Source: Candidatus Aenigmatarchaeota archaeon (lineage in GTDB: Archaea > Aenigmatarchaeota > Aenigmatarchaeia > QMZP01 > JAFGSV01). Taken from it: a DNA stretch of 9,778 nucleotides. This document shows, in pieces, positions 1-7,267 of this stretch. Below the pieces are notes generated by a model. The model was not told where the DNA came from. It saw only the letters and a program-made list of their open reading frames with translations, and searched no databases. The stretch covers positions 1 through 9,778 of the forward strand of contig JAUXKD010000009.1 in the NCBI GenBank assembly GCA_030624445.1, in the 5' to 3' direction. The translations under genes were made by a program, and so were the position numbers. How positions within the stretch are numbered: the first letter of the stretch is position 1; each line of letters opens with the position of its first letter.

Positions 1-103
1 ATCATTAATTCTGAAAAGCAAAAAGTTAATCATAAGGCAGCATTCTCGCCAATCACGCTTATTATATTTATCCCATCGACCTATTCCCGAACGACCCGTC
101 TGC

Positions 104-115
104 TTTATTTTTATA
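104..115 (+). promoter_or_regulatory. TATA element for the lipoprotein gene
   Basis: The T/A-only run TTTATTTTTATA has its centre about 26 nt before the ATG at 136. That is the archaeal distance from TATA box to transcription start, so the mRNA probably begins at or next to this ATG (leaderless). The spacing favours the ATG at 136 over the one at 145. No Shine-Dalgarno-like sequence precedes either ATG. Confidence 0.55.
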
Positions 116-135
116 GAAAATATTCAAAATAGATT

Positions 136-852
136 ATGAGGCTGATGGAAAAACAATACATTTATTTGATTTTGGTCACGGTTGTTATTCTTGTGAGCGG
201 GTGTGTCCAGGACAATATCCAGGATGCGGGCTCAAATGTAAATGTGACTACAAAATCTAAAACACCCGCAACATCCGAATCCATGAAGGATATTCTTGCG
301 AAGGCCGGGACAATCGGACCGGTGCGGTATGAAATTGTCGCAACTACTACAACAACCGGATTGGTACCGCAAGAACTTTCAATAACAGAAAATCTGGAAG
401 TCTGGCAGAAAATGCCTTACATGAAATCTGTATTTACTGATTACGGGGATACAATTATTGCGATAATTCATCCTGATGCGTACTATCTCTGCAACGCCTA
501 TGTAGAAGAATGCGGGAACTTTACCCTGCAGAGAAGAGATTCGGCACTAAAAACATTTGAAGAGCTTTCCGAAGAAATGACAGAGAATACGACATTAAAA
601 GTGCTCGGAACCGAAACCGTCGATGGAAAGTCAGCCACAGTCATTGAATATTCCTTTACGACTCTGGGGAAATCAACGACGGTCAAGGCGTGGATCTGGA
701 ACGAAAGGGGGATACCGTTGAAAATGGAATCGGTCACCGAAACAGGGAACGTCGTTACTACGGTCAATTCCGAATACAGGAATTTCGTTTTCGAAGACAT
801 CCCTGACAGCATGTTTGAATTGCCTTATGAAATAACAGAAGCTTCCGGTTGA
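136..852 (+). CDS. Exported lipoprotein, LolA-like (putative)
   Basis: This 238-residue protein begins with a short charged stretch, a hydrophobic segment (about residues 8-21) and a lipobox-like VSGC with the cysteine at position 23, so it is predicted to be exported and membrane-anchored through that residue. A Ser/Thr/Asn-rich linker follows (about 30-50). The remainder alternates short strand-like segments and recalls the LolA/LppX-type lipoprotein fold found in archaeal surface proteins: a 'tyr-glu-ile-val' start strand, C119 and C126 that could form a disulfide, and late strands around the phrase 'GIPLKMES'. Several N-x-S/T sequons (for example N128-F-T) would allow N-glycosylation. It is a single gene with its own promoter and no obvious partner. 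The lipoprotein call rests on visible motifs; the LolA-like fold is recalled family resemblance and less certain. Ligand and role are unknown. It looks somewhat more AT-rich in codon choice than the housekeeping genes downstream. Confidence 0.75.
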   Translation: MRLMEKQYIYLILVTVVILVSGCVQDNIQDAGSNVNVTTKSKTPATSESMKDILAKAGTIGPVRYEIVATTTTTGLVPQELSITENLEVWQKMPYMKSVFTDYGDTIIAIIHPDAYYLCNAYVEECGNFTLQRRDSALKTFEELSEEMTENTTLKVLGTETVDGKSATVIEYSFTTLGKSTTVKAWIWNERGIPLKMESVTETGNVVTTVNSEYRNFVFEDIPDSMFELPYEITEASG

Positions 853-882
853 CACTGCACCGTTGGCCACTCAGGATGCGCC

Positions 883-890
883 TTTTTATA
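883..890 (+). promoter_or_regulatory. TATA element for thpR
   Basis: TTTTTATA ends 22 nt before the ATG at 912, the spacing expected for a leaderless transcript starting at that ATG. It lies downstream of any longer in-frame start, so it also supports starting thpR at 912. Confidence 0.6.
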
Positions 891-911
891 GGAACAGGAT
901 TTATTATCCTT

Positions 912-1469
912 ATGAGGCTGTTCGTGGCATGTGGAATGCCGGACGGTATAAGGCAGAAACTGGCCGCACTGCAGAACGATATAGGAAACGAGCATGCCAG
1001 GATAAAATGGGTCGAGCCGGTTAACATACACCTTACAATGAAATTTCTTGGGGATGTCAAGGACAGCAGGGTTGATTCCATAAGGAAATCTCTGAGAAAG
1101 ATAAGGTTCAAACCCTTCATTTCTTCCGTTTCCGGTTTCGGTGCGTTTCCCTCGGAGAGCTACGTCAAGGTTTTGTGGGTCGGTCTCAAGCCGAAGGAAA
1201 GACTAGAGGAGCTGCATGCCAGGATAGACGGTTCGATGTCAGAGCTTGGTTTCAGGAAAGACCCCAGGTTCCAGCCGCACGTGACACTTGGGAGGGTGCG
1301 CTTCGTGAACGACAAGAACGAATTCCTGAGGAAGATCCGGGAATTGAAGAACACAGCGATCGGGGAGCCGTTCAAGACGGACAGCTTCAAGCTTGTAAAA
1401 AGTACGCTGACGCGCAGCGGACCGGTCTACGAGGACATCGAAGTATTCGGTTCGTCCAGCGTCAGATGA
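912..1469 (+). CDS. thpR: RNA 2',3'-cyclic phosphodiesterase / 2'-5' RNA ligase
   Basis: ThpR (LigT) is a two-histidine phosphoesterase that opens 2',3'-cyclic phosphates and can reversibly join tRNA halves through 2'-5' bonds in vitro; its cellular role in archaea is unsettled. The 185-residue product is the normal family length and carries both catalytic signatures: H40-L-T-M in the first half and H123-V-T-L in the second. The start 'MRLFVA' matches the usual family N-terminus, so the frame-extending TTG at 849, inside the lipoprotein stop region, is not used. A TATA element about 25 nt upstream supports a leaderless start at 912. The last 8 nt overlap the 3' end of the convergent DUF457 gene. 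Frame and motifs are directly visible; the dual ligase/phosphodiesterase activity comes from knowledge of the family. Confidence 0.93.
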   Translation: MRLFVACGMPDGIRQKLAALQNDIGNEHARIKWVEPVNIHLTMKFLGDVKDSRVDSIRKSLRKIRFKPFISSVSGFGAFPSESYVKVLWVGLKPKERLEELHARIDGSMSELGFRKDPRFQPHVTLGRVRFVNDKNEFLRKIRELKNTAIGEPFKTDSFKLVKSTLTRSGPVYEDIEVFGSSSVR

Positions 1470-1983
1470 AGTCCAGAATCTTGTGCTTCACTTCTTCGTG
1501 CCACAGCCACAGGAGAAGAATTATGGCATCTATACCGGCGAACATGTTGGAGATATTGAGATTGCTCATGAGATGGATTTTCGATGCCGTAAAAGAGAAC
1601 GGGAAGAACCACATCACGCCCTCGTACATACCGCCTCCCAACACGAAGTCAAGAGAAATGTGGAGCAGGATGCCGAACGCGATGACATAGAAATACACGG
1701 CTTCCTTGCGCTTCCCTTTCTTCCACAACAGCAGACCTGGTATGATGAAGAGGAATGAGAAGAATGGCGTATGCGTTATGCCTCCGTGCTGCATAATCTG
1801 CAGGGGCTGCCCGATCACATCGAGAACCCAGTTGATGGGGACGTCGATGTCAGGAAGCAATCCGCCGATGCCGGCGATTAAAATCGTATGCAGGGTGAAG
1901 TACCCCTTCTTTTTGGCGAAATAATCCCTGTACAAATCCACAAGGATTATCGTTGCCAGCACGTGGGTGACTGCAAGCGGCAT
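1462..1983 (-). CDS. DUF457/YdjM-type membrane-bound metal-dependent hydrolase
   Basis: This 173-residue integral membrane protein has about four hydrophobic segments (roughly 5-18, 32-43, 75-86, 97-111) and a C-terminal one near 150-160. Between and within them sit conserved polar residues typical of the DUF457/YdjM family: H7 near the N-terminus, the LLPDID motif (D45, D47), the HGGITHT motif (H66, H71) and H108-x3-D112. These would form a metal site at the membrane face, as in phospholipase C/P1-nuclease-like relatives. The substrate is unknown for the family; bacterial YdjM has been linked to the SOS response, but nothing here suggests LexA control. The gene is convergent with thpR (8-nt overlap of 3' ends) and divergent from the Mth938-domain gene. 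Family assignment is firm on motif order; catalysis is inference. Confidence 0.85.
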   Translation of the reverse strand: MPLAVTHVLATIILVDLYRDYFAKKKGYFTLHTILIAGIGGLLPDIDVPINWVLDVIGQPLQIMQHGGITHTPFFSFLFIIPGLLLWKKGKRKEAVYFYVIAFGILLHISLDFVLGGGMYEGVMWFFPFSFTASKIHLMSNLNISNMFAGIDAIILLLWLWHEEVKHKILDFI

Positions 1984-2004
1984 GAATAATCTTTGTCTTT
2001 GTTC

Positions 2005-2013
2005 AAATTTAAA
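2005..2013 (-). promoter_or_regulatory. TATA element for the DUF457 gene
   Basis: Read on the minus strand this is TTTAAATTT, ending 22 nt before the ATG at 1983. The position fits a leaderless transcript; no Shine-Dalgarno sequence precedes the start. Confidence 0.6.
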
Positions 2014-2088
2014 TCAGCCCGAACCACTTCAACGACGTGGCCCGGAATTTCAGGGTGCCTCCGCCTTCCGTCCGTTCCATCATGGAGA

Positions 2089-2100
2089 TAAATTTTTTAT
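2089..2100 (+). promoter_or_regulatory. TATA element for the Mth938-domain gene
   Basis: TAAATTTTTTAT lies 24-35 nt before the ATG at 2124, predicting a transcript with no leader or one of a few nucleotides. An 11-bp palindrome (2076-2086) abuts it on the upstream side. Confidence 0.55.
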
Positions 2101-2123
2101 TCCAGTGGTTGTATTATACTCTT

Positions 2124-2486
2124 ATGGCTATTGTAAAAGAATCAGCGCCCAACATAGATTCCACGAAATTCGGTGAAATCACGATCAACGGAAAGACGTA
2201 CTACTCCGACATGACCATCTACTGGAACGGCAAACTGAGCTACAGAAGCAAGGAACACATCATAGAGCTTGGCGAGCTGATGAAGATTCTGAGGGCGGGA
2301 CCGGAAATAATCGTTCTGGGCACGGGGCATGACAGCACCATCAAGATAACCGCTGAAACCATGGCATGGGCCAAGAACAAGAACGTGCAGATATACAAGG
2401 AAATTACCCCAAAAGCCGCGGAGATTTTCAACGCCTTTGCCAACGACGGGAAGAAAGTGGTAGGAATTTTCCACGTGACGTGCTGA
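2124..2486 (+). CDS. Mth938-domain (DUF498/NDUFAF3-like) protein
   Basis: This 120-residue soluble protein matches the small Mth938-like fold family, whose structural prototype is a Methanothermobacter protein and whose eukaryotic relative NDUFAF3 helps assemble respiratory complex I. Visible signatures are the N-terminal FGxIxINGKxY segment (residues 16-26), a central PEIIVLGTGHD strand-loop (60-70) and the C-terminal GIFHVTC ending, close to the typical family terminus. The archaeal function is not known. The frame stays open upstream to 2037, but the ATG at 2124 is preferred: homologues begin just before the FG motif, and a TATA element sits 24-35 nt upstream. The gene is divergent from the DUF457 gene and 126 nt upstream of ileS, which has its own promoter and ribosome-binding site, so it is probably monocistronic. 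Confidence 0.85.
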   Translation: MAIVKESAPNIDSTKFGEITINGKTYYSDMTIYWNGKLSYRSKEHIIELGELMKILRAGPEIIVLGTGHDSTIKITAETMAWAKNKNVQIYKEITPKAAEIFNAFANDGKKVVGIFHVTC

Positions 2487-2564
2487 ACTTAGCTCTGGCG
2501 AAATACAAAACACGGTTCTTTGCGCAACAATGCCTGAAGACATTTCACGATGCAGAAAAGGGGC

Positions 2565-2574
2565 ATTAATAAAT
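2565..2574 (+). promoter_or_regulatory. TATA element for ileS
   Basis: ATTAATAAAT follows a purine-rich stretch (a possible BRE) and is centred about 43 nt before the ileS ATG. This would give a short leader of about 17 nt, unlike most other genes here. Confidence 0.45.
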
Positions 2575-2601
2575 GGATACGAGTACTATTTACTAAAGAA
2601 C

Positions 2602-2609
2602 GAGGGGTG
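2602..2609 (+). promoter_or_regulatory. Ribosome-binding site of ileS
   Basis: GAGGGGTG resembles the archaeal Shine-Dalgarno sequence GGAGGTG and sits 3 nt before the ATG at 2613. It is one of few Shine-Dalgarno-like sites in the window and fits the longer leader predicted from the TATA position. Confidence 0.5.
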
Positions 2610-2612
2610 TAA

Positions 2613-5474
2613 ATGTCGCATTTTGATCATGAGAAAATAGAAAACGAAGTGCTCGATTACTGGAAGAAAAACAAAACCTATGAAAAGGTGATGCGCTCCA
2701 GGAAGGGATGCAAAACCTTCTTTTTCGGTGACGGACCGCCTTACGCGACGGGCTCCATACACATGGGGACCGCCTGGAACAAGATAATTAAGGACGTCTT
2801 CCTGAGACTGTTCAGATCGCTCGGCTTCGACACGTGGGATCAGCCGGGATACGACACCCACGGGACGCCTATAGAGACCAAGGTGGAGAAAGAGCTGGGA
2901 TTCAAGAACAAGAAAGACATCGAGAGCTACGGCGTTGACAAGTTCGTCAGCAAGTGCAGGCGGTTCGCGACGAAATACATTGACGTGATGAGCGACCAGT
3001 TCTCGAATCTCGGGGTTTGGATGAACTGGAAGGACCCGTACCTGACACTGAAAAACGAGTACATAGAGGGTGCCTGGTACACGTTCAAACGGGCTTTCGA
3101 CAACGGATTCCTGTACAAGGGGAAATATCCCGTTCACGTCTGCCCGCGCTGCGAGACCGCGGTTGCTTACAACGAGATAGAATACTCCAAGCTGGCCGAC
3201 AACTCGATCTATGTGAAGTTGAAGGTGCTCGGCGAGAATAAAAAATACCTGATCATATGGACAACCACCCCATGGACCCTTCCTGGAAACACCGGTGTCA
3301 TGGTCCATCCGAAATTCACCTACGTTGAGGTGGAGATCGGCAACGGGGAGACATGGATAGTCGCGGAGGAAAGGCTGCAGCATCTTATGGAAGCTCTGGA
3401 GGCCGGCTACAAGGTGATAAGGAAATTCCCGGGAAAAAAGCTGGAAGGTATGAGGTACGAGGGACCGCTTCATGGCAAAATGAAGCTCCCCGAAATGCCC
3501 GATGCATACAGGGTCATCCTGTCCGAGAGATACGTCCACCTTGAAGATGGAACGGGCCTTGTGCATACGGCCCCGGGCCACGGAAAAGAGGACTTCGATG
3601 CAGGGTCAAAGGCGGGGCTTCCAACCATTTGCCCGATCGGTTTGGACGGTTATATGGCAAAGGAAACGGGAAAGTACGCGGGCAAAAAGGCCAGGGTTGT
3701 TGACGAAGAAATAATCCAGGACCTCGAGGAAGGTGGCATGCTGGTTTACAAGCATCCTTACACGCACGACTATCCGGTGTGCTGGAGATGTGACACGCCG
3801 CTGCTGCAGATAGGGGTTCCCCAGTGGTTCTTCAGGGTAACGGCCGTGAGAGACAGGCTGCTCAGCGAGAACAAGAAGGTCAACTGGATCCCGAAATGGG
3901 CCGGTGAACGATTTAACGACTGGCTTGAGAACCTCGGAGACTGGCCGATTTCGAGACAGAGATACTGGGGCATACCACTTCCGATATGGGAATGCAAATG
4001 CGGCAAGATTGAAGTTATCGGGTCTTTCAGGGAACTGAAAAAGAAGTCCGGCCTCGGAAAGGAGATAGACTTCCACAGGCCCGCCATCGACAACGTCCGG
4101 GTCAAATGCTCCAAATGCGGGAATCGTGTGAAAAGGGTTCCCGACGTCCTTGACGTCTGGTTCGATTCGGGCGTTTCCACCTGGGCCGCCCTCGGTTACC
4201 CGAGAAAGAGCAGGCTGTTCGAGAAGATGTGGCCGTCGACGTTCCAGACGGAGGGTCCCGACCAGGTCAGGGGATGGTGGAACTCGCAGATGATAACGAG
4301 CGTCCTTACCTTCGGGAAGGCGCCCTTCAGAAACGTTCTGCTTCACGGCTTCGTGTTGAACGTCAAGGGCATAAAGCTTTCCAAATCCAAAGGCAAATTC
4401 ATTGACCCGCAGGAGGTTCTCGACAAGTATGGCAGGGACGTTCTCAGGTTTTATCTCATGAGCAACCCCCTGTGGAACGATTTCAGCTTCAACTGGGACG
4501 AAATAAAGGAAGTGAACAGGATGTTCACGGTTTTCTGGAATTCCTATGTTTTCACCAAGACGTATGCCCCCAAAATTCCCGCAAAGAGGCCAGTCCTGAA
4601 ACCCGAAGACAGATGGATATTGAGCAAGGTCAACACCCTCTTCGGGAAGAGAAAGGATGCTGAAAACTTTCAGATTCACAAGCTGGTCCAGGGCCTTCAG
4701 GATTTCATACTCAACGATTTCTCGAGGTGGTACATCAAACTCGTGCGGGACAGGGTATCTCCGTGGTACAGGGGCGGTGACAGGGCCGCGGCCGAGTACA
4801 CCCTGAACTACGTTCTCGAAAGCCTTGTTAAGATGATGTCTCCGATTACACCCTTCGTGGCCGAGAAGATCTATCTGGACATCTACGGCAAGGATTCGGT
4901 CCACATGACACGCTGGCCAAGGGGGGACAAGAAAATGGTGAACAAGGGGCTTGAAGAGCAGATGGAGATACTCAAGAATATGACGGAAACGATGAACTCC
5001 GCAAGGCAGGATGCAGGTCTCAAGCTCAGGTGGCCCGTTAAGGAGCTGACGATAGCCCCATCCAGGGGAAACTCGGAAAAACTTAGGAAAACTACGAAGC
5101 TTCTCGCCGATGTCATAAAGAAAATGGGAAACGTCAAGGACGTGAAGCTGGTAAAGGGCATCCGTGGCGGTAAGGATTTCCAGTTCGGAAAACTTGCCCT
5201 CGGGGAAGTCATTGAAGACGAGGCGCTCCTGAGGGAGCTTGTGAGAAGGGTTCAGATCTCGAGAAAGGAAGAAAGACTGGACGTCAAGGATAAAATAAAC
5301 GTCTGGTTCGAATCCGACAATAAAACGATCAAGACCCTCAAAAGAATGGAAGAAGAACTACTGGACGGCGTGGGCGCCTCAGAGGCGACCTTTGGAAAGA
5401 TAGACGGCGAAGGCAAGGGCTCGCTCGCTTTTCAGGGTGTCAAGATAAAGTTCGAATTAGAGAGGGCGGAGTGA
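2613..5474 (+). CDS. ileS: Isoleucyl-tRNA synthetase
   Basis: This class I synthetase attaches isoleucine to tRNA-Ile in the cytoplasm and edits valine errors. At 953 residues it is somewhat short for an archaeal IleRS. Domains in order: a Rossmann catalytic core with the HIGH-type motif H50-M-G-T; a first zinc site made by C177-x2-C180 and C390-x2-C393; an inserted CP1 editing domain with the threonine-rich peptide at 217-222 and the HGKED motif whose D327 corresponds to the essential editing aspartate; the WPISRQRYWG strand near 447-456; a second cysteine cluster C461, C463, C499, C502; the KMSKS-type loop K588-L-S-K-S; then an anticodon-binding helical domain from about 660 and a small C-terminal domain. 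The LRWPVKE segment is typical of archaeal/eukaryotic forms. All catalytic and editing residues appear intact except that the last HIGH position is Thr. It has its own promoter and ribosome-binding site. Confidence 0.97.
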   Translation: MSHFDHEKIENEVLDYWKKNKTYEKVMRSRKGCKTFFFGDGPPYATGSIHMGTAWNKIIKDVFLRLFRSLGFDTWDQPGYDTHGTPIETKVEKELGFKNKKDIESYGVDKFVSKCRRFATKYIDVMSDQFSNLGVWMNWKDPYLTLKNEYIEGAWYTFKRAFDNGFLYKGKYPVHVCPRCETAVAYNEIEYSKLADNSIYVKLKVLGENKKYLIIWTTTPWTLPGNTGVMVHPKFTYVEVEIGNGETWIVAEERLQHLMEALEAGYKVIRKFPGKKLEGMRYEGPLHGKMKLPEMPDAYRVILSERYVHLEDGTGLVHTAPGHGKEDFDAGSKAGLPTICPIGLDGYMAKETGKYAGKKARVVDEEIIQDLEEGGMLVYKHPYTHDYPVCWRCDTPLLQIGVPQWFFRVTAVRDRLLSENKKVNWIPKWAGERFNDWLENLGDWPISRQRYWGIPLPIWECKCGKIEVIGSFRELKKKSGLGKEIDFHRPAIDNVRVKCSKCGNRVKRVPDVLDVWFDSGVSTWAALGYPRKSRLFEKMWPSTFQTEGPDQVRGWWNSQMITSVLTFGKAPFRNVLLHGFVLNVKGIKLSKSKGKFIDPQEVLDKYGRDVLRFYLMSNPLWNDFSFNWDEIKEVNRMFTVFWNSYVFTKTYAPKIPAKRPVLKPEDRWILSKVNTLFGKRKDAENFQIHKLVQGLQDFILNDFSRWYIKLVRDRVSPWYRGGDRAAAEYTLNYVLESLVKMMSPITPFVAEKIYLDIYGKDSVHMTRWPRGDKKMVNKGLEEQMEILKNMTETMNSARQDAGLKLRWPVKELTIAPSRGNSEKLRKTTKLLADVIKKMGNVKDVKLVKGIRGGKDFQFGKLALGEVIEDEALLRELVRRVQISRKEERLDVKDKINVWFESDNKTIKTLKRMEEELLDGVGASEATFGKIDGEGKGSLAFQGVKIKFELERAE

Positions 5475-5540
5475 CTGTTCAGAATAATAAACGTGAAAGA
5501 AAAAGACGTGGCCAGATTCTCACACAAATGATCAAAAAGA

Positions 5541-5548
5541 TTTAAATG
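5541..5548 (+). promoter_or_regulatory. TATA element for the HD gene (HD-DHH unit)
   Basis: TTTAAATG preceded by a purine-rich stretch (AAAAAGA) looks like a BRE-TATA pair. Its centre is about 33 nt before the ATG at 5578, predicting a leader of only a few nucleotides. The HD-DHH pair can therefore be transcribed independently of ileS. Confidence 0.55.
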
Positions 5549-5565
5549 TCTGAACTATCTTTAAA

Positions 5566-5573
5566 GAAGTGAT
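5566..5573 (+). promoter_or_regulatory. Shine-Dalgarno-like site deciding the HD start
   Basis: GAAGTGAT differs by one base from the archaeal GGAGGTGAT core stretch it would pair with, and lies 4 nt before the ATG at 5578. The in-frame GTG at 5569 falls inside this site, which favours the ATG, although a leaderless start at the GTG cannot be excluded. Confidence 0.35.
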
Positions 5574-5577
5574 TTTC

Positions 5578-6165
5578 ATGGATTACCTCAAAAAAGTGCT
5601 CGATACGGCGAACCAAATAAAGGATAAAGAATTGAGGAAGAAGGTTATCGATATACTCAAGTATCCGAAACTCAGCAACAAGAATTTCAAATACAAGGGA
5701 ATGCATATGGGGAAGGCTCCGGCGTCCCTTAACTGGCACCACGTTTTCGATGGCGGTCTTGCCAAGCACACATACGTCGTCGCGACCCTGTGCCTGGATA
5801 TTGCTGACGTGCTTGAGAAAAACTACGACATGGAGATAAACAGGGACAACCTGCTGTCAGGAGCGATCCTTCACGACATAGCCAAGCTGTTCGAGATGAG
5901 AAAGAACGGAAGGGCTTTTGATACAACGGAACTCAACATAGATCATGTTATAATGGGATCGGCAGAGCTGTACGCAAGGGGGTTCCCGGAGCCCGTTGTC
6001 CATATGGTCGCCTCGCATTTCGGTGAACAGGGTACGACCTCGCCGCAGAGTGTTGAGGCCCTTATTCTGCATCATGCGGACAACCTGAGCGCGGTTGTGG
6101 GAACAAGCGGCATCCGTGATTTAAGGGACGCGGGATCAGTGATTTCTCTGGCACTGGGAGATTGA
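5578..6165 (+). CDS. YhaM-like HD-domain phosphohydrolase
   Basis: This 195-residue protein is essentially one HD domain. The sequence around residues 52-66 (WHHVFDGGLAKHT) and the later SHFGE and ALILHHADNL segments closely recall the HD domain of YhaM/CBF1-type 3'-5' exoribonucleases. Metal-binding candidates are H64, H99-D100, H123, H147 and D168, so the full set of HD ligands appears present. Unlike bacterial YhaM there is no N-terminal OB-fold domain, only about 50 residues with a basic helix, so RNA binding would need a partner. The product may be a 3'-5' exonuclease or a small-nucleotide phosphohydrolase. It lies 103 nt after ileS with its own TATA element, and the DHH gene follows almost immediately on the same strand, suggesting joint expression. 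HD family: seen directly. Substrate: inference. Confidence 0.87.
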   Translation: MDYLKKVLDTANQIKDKELRKKVIDILKYPKLSNKNFKYKGMHMGKAPASLNWHHVFDGGLAKHTYVVATLCLDIADVLEKNYDMEINRDNLLSGAILHDIAKLFEMRKNGRAFDTTELNIDHVIMGSAELYARGFPEPVVHMVASHFGEQGTTSPQSVEALILHHADNLSAVVGTSGIRDLRDAGSVISLALGD

Positions 6166-6167
6166 AA

Positions 6168-6175
6168 CTTATATA
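6168..6175 (+). promoter_or_regulatory. TATA-like element before the DHH gene
   Basis: CTTATATA ends 20 nt before the ATG at 6195. If functional, it would add an internal promoter giving a leaderless DHH mRNA starting near 6195; it lies too close to the ATG at 6177 to serve that start. Confidence 0.3.
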
Positions 6176-6194
6176 CATGAATCAAAATAAAAAA

Positions 6195-7256
6195 ATGGAT
6201 CTGGAAAAAATCCCGCATCTTTTGAAGGGGAAAGGCAAAAAAATACTTATATACCACACTGATTTGGATGGCGTGTGTTCCGCAATCCTCATGCTGAAAT
6301 TCTTCAGGGGATTCGAGCTTATACCGAGGGAGGGGCCCATCGTAGATGACAGGTTCCTCAAGGAGCTTGTCGGGAAGAAGCCCGATCTGATGGTGGTGCT
6401 TGATATACCTATAGACCAGGAATGGAAAAAAATCGAGCTTCTTCAGAGAAAGCTTCCGAGGATGAGAATTCTTCTGATAGACCATCACGTTCCCAATAAA
6501 AACCTGGGTTCCGAAAGGAACATACACATAAATCCGAGATTCGAGAAAAACGTCTACATACCGTCCAGCTGTCAGGTGTACCGCCTGCTCGAAGGCCTCG
6601 GTCACGACGTGAAGCCCTACGTATGGATAGCCGCGATAGGAATCATAGGCGATTACGGATTCGAGGATTGCAAAGACGTTATCGACGAATGCAGGAAGGC
6701 CTATCCGGATTCAATGGGAAAAGACCCAATGAAATCGAATCTGAAGGAAGTATCGGATTATATACTGTCGGCCCTAATACTCCACGGCACCAGAGGCGTT
6801 GAAAAAAGCTTGAAAATTCTGCTTGGCATGGACAATTTCGGTGCCGTAACACAAAACGGCTATTTCGCCTCCTGCGAAAAGAAGGTCACCGGTGAGATCA
6901 GGAGGATACTTTCTGACTTTGAGAAAAGAAAAAGAGAGTACCACAATCTTGATCTGGTCATTTACAGAATCGAAAGCCGGCTGAATATCACCTCGACGAT
7001 TTCGACCCTTGTGGCCGAAAGAAATCCGGACAAGATCATAATAATAACGAAGTATTCGGGCCAGTACGTGAAGATATCTGCGAGATGCCAGGCGGGGGAC
7101 ATAGACCTTAACAGCCTTCTGAAGGAAACGGTTGCCGGTATAGGGTCCGGAGGGGGACATGAAAAGGCCGCGGGAGCGATGGTTAAAAGGACGGACGTGG
7201 ATGAATTCAATAAGAGGCTGATCGAAAAGATAACCGAGCTCAAAACAAAGCTTTGA
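6195..7256 (+). CDS. DHH-DHHA1 family phosphoesterase (RecJ/NrnA-like)
   Basis: The 353-residue product has the complete DHH catalytic motif set: H21-T-D23-L-D25-G, an LD motif with D70, D96-H97-H98, and GD153. The C-terminal DHHA1 substrate-binding domain ends in the G-S-GGGH-EKAAG motif (317-327). Such enzymes use two manganese ions to cleave nucleic-acid ends, nano-RNAs or cyclic dinucleotides. The size is closer to NrnA-type or short archaeal RecJ-like proteins than to bacterial RecJ, and no OB-fold extension is visible. The start is uncertain: ATGs at 6177 and 6195 and a TTG at 6162 (overlapping the HD stop) are all in frame. I chose 6195 because a TATA-like element sits about 20 nt upstream; 6177 adds only 6 residues. 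It follows the HD gene and is convergent with flpA, with an 11-nt gap. Activity is family-level knowledge; the exact substrate is unknown. Confidence 0.88.
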   Translation: MDLEKIPHLLKGKGKKILIYHTDLDGVCSAILMLKFFRGFELIPREGPIVDDRFLKELVGKKPDLMVVLDIPIDQEWKKIELLQRKLPRMRILLIDHHVPNKNLGSERNIHINPRFEKNVYIPSSCQVYRLLEGLGHDVKPYVWIAAIGIIGDYGFEDCKDVIDECRKAYPDSMGKDPMKSNLKEVSDYILSALILHGTRGVEKSLKILLGMDNFGAVTQNGYFASCEKKVTGEIRRILSDFEKRKREYHNLDLVIYRIESRLNITSTISTLVAERNPDKIIIITKYSGQYVKISARCQAGDIDLNSLLKETVAGIGSGGGHEKAAGAMVKRTDVDEFNKRLIEKITELKTKL

Positions 7257-7267
7257 GCAATTGAGGA

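Noticed and set aside
1..70. Divergent minus-strand gene at the left edge (ATG at 33) with an AT-rich element at 59-70
   Set aside because: Only 11 codons are visible and the spacing is loose, so nothing can be supported.
849..911. N-terminal extension of ThpR from a TTG at 849
   Set aside because: The extension overlaps the lipoprotein stop and the TATA element, and the family begins at the MRLF motif at 912.
2024..2040. Weak CCAC/GTGG hairpin in the DUF457-Mth938 intergenic region
   Set aside because: A 4-bp stem with a 9-nt loop is expected by chance.
2037..2123. N-terminal extension of the Mth938-domain protein
   Set aside because: It runs through the promoter and adds residues not expected for the family.
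2586..4904. Long minus-strand open frames opposite ileS (331 and 432 codons)
   Set aside because: They lie wholly antisense to a clear, motif-rich ileS gene, show no recognisable motifs, and are expected from its codon bias.
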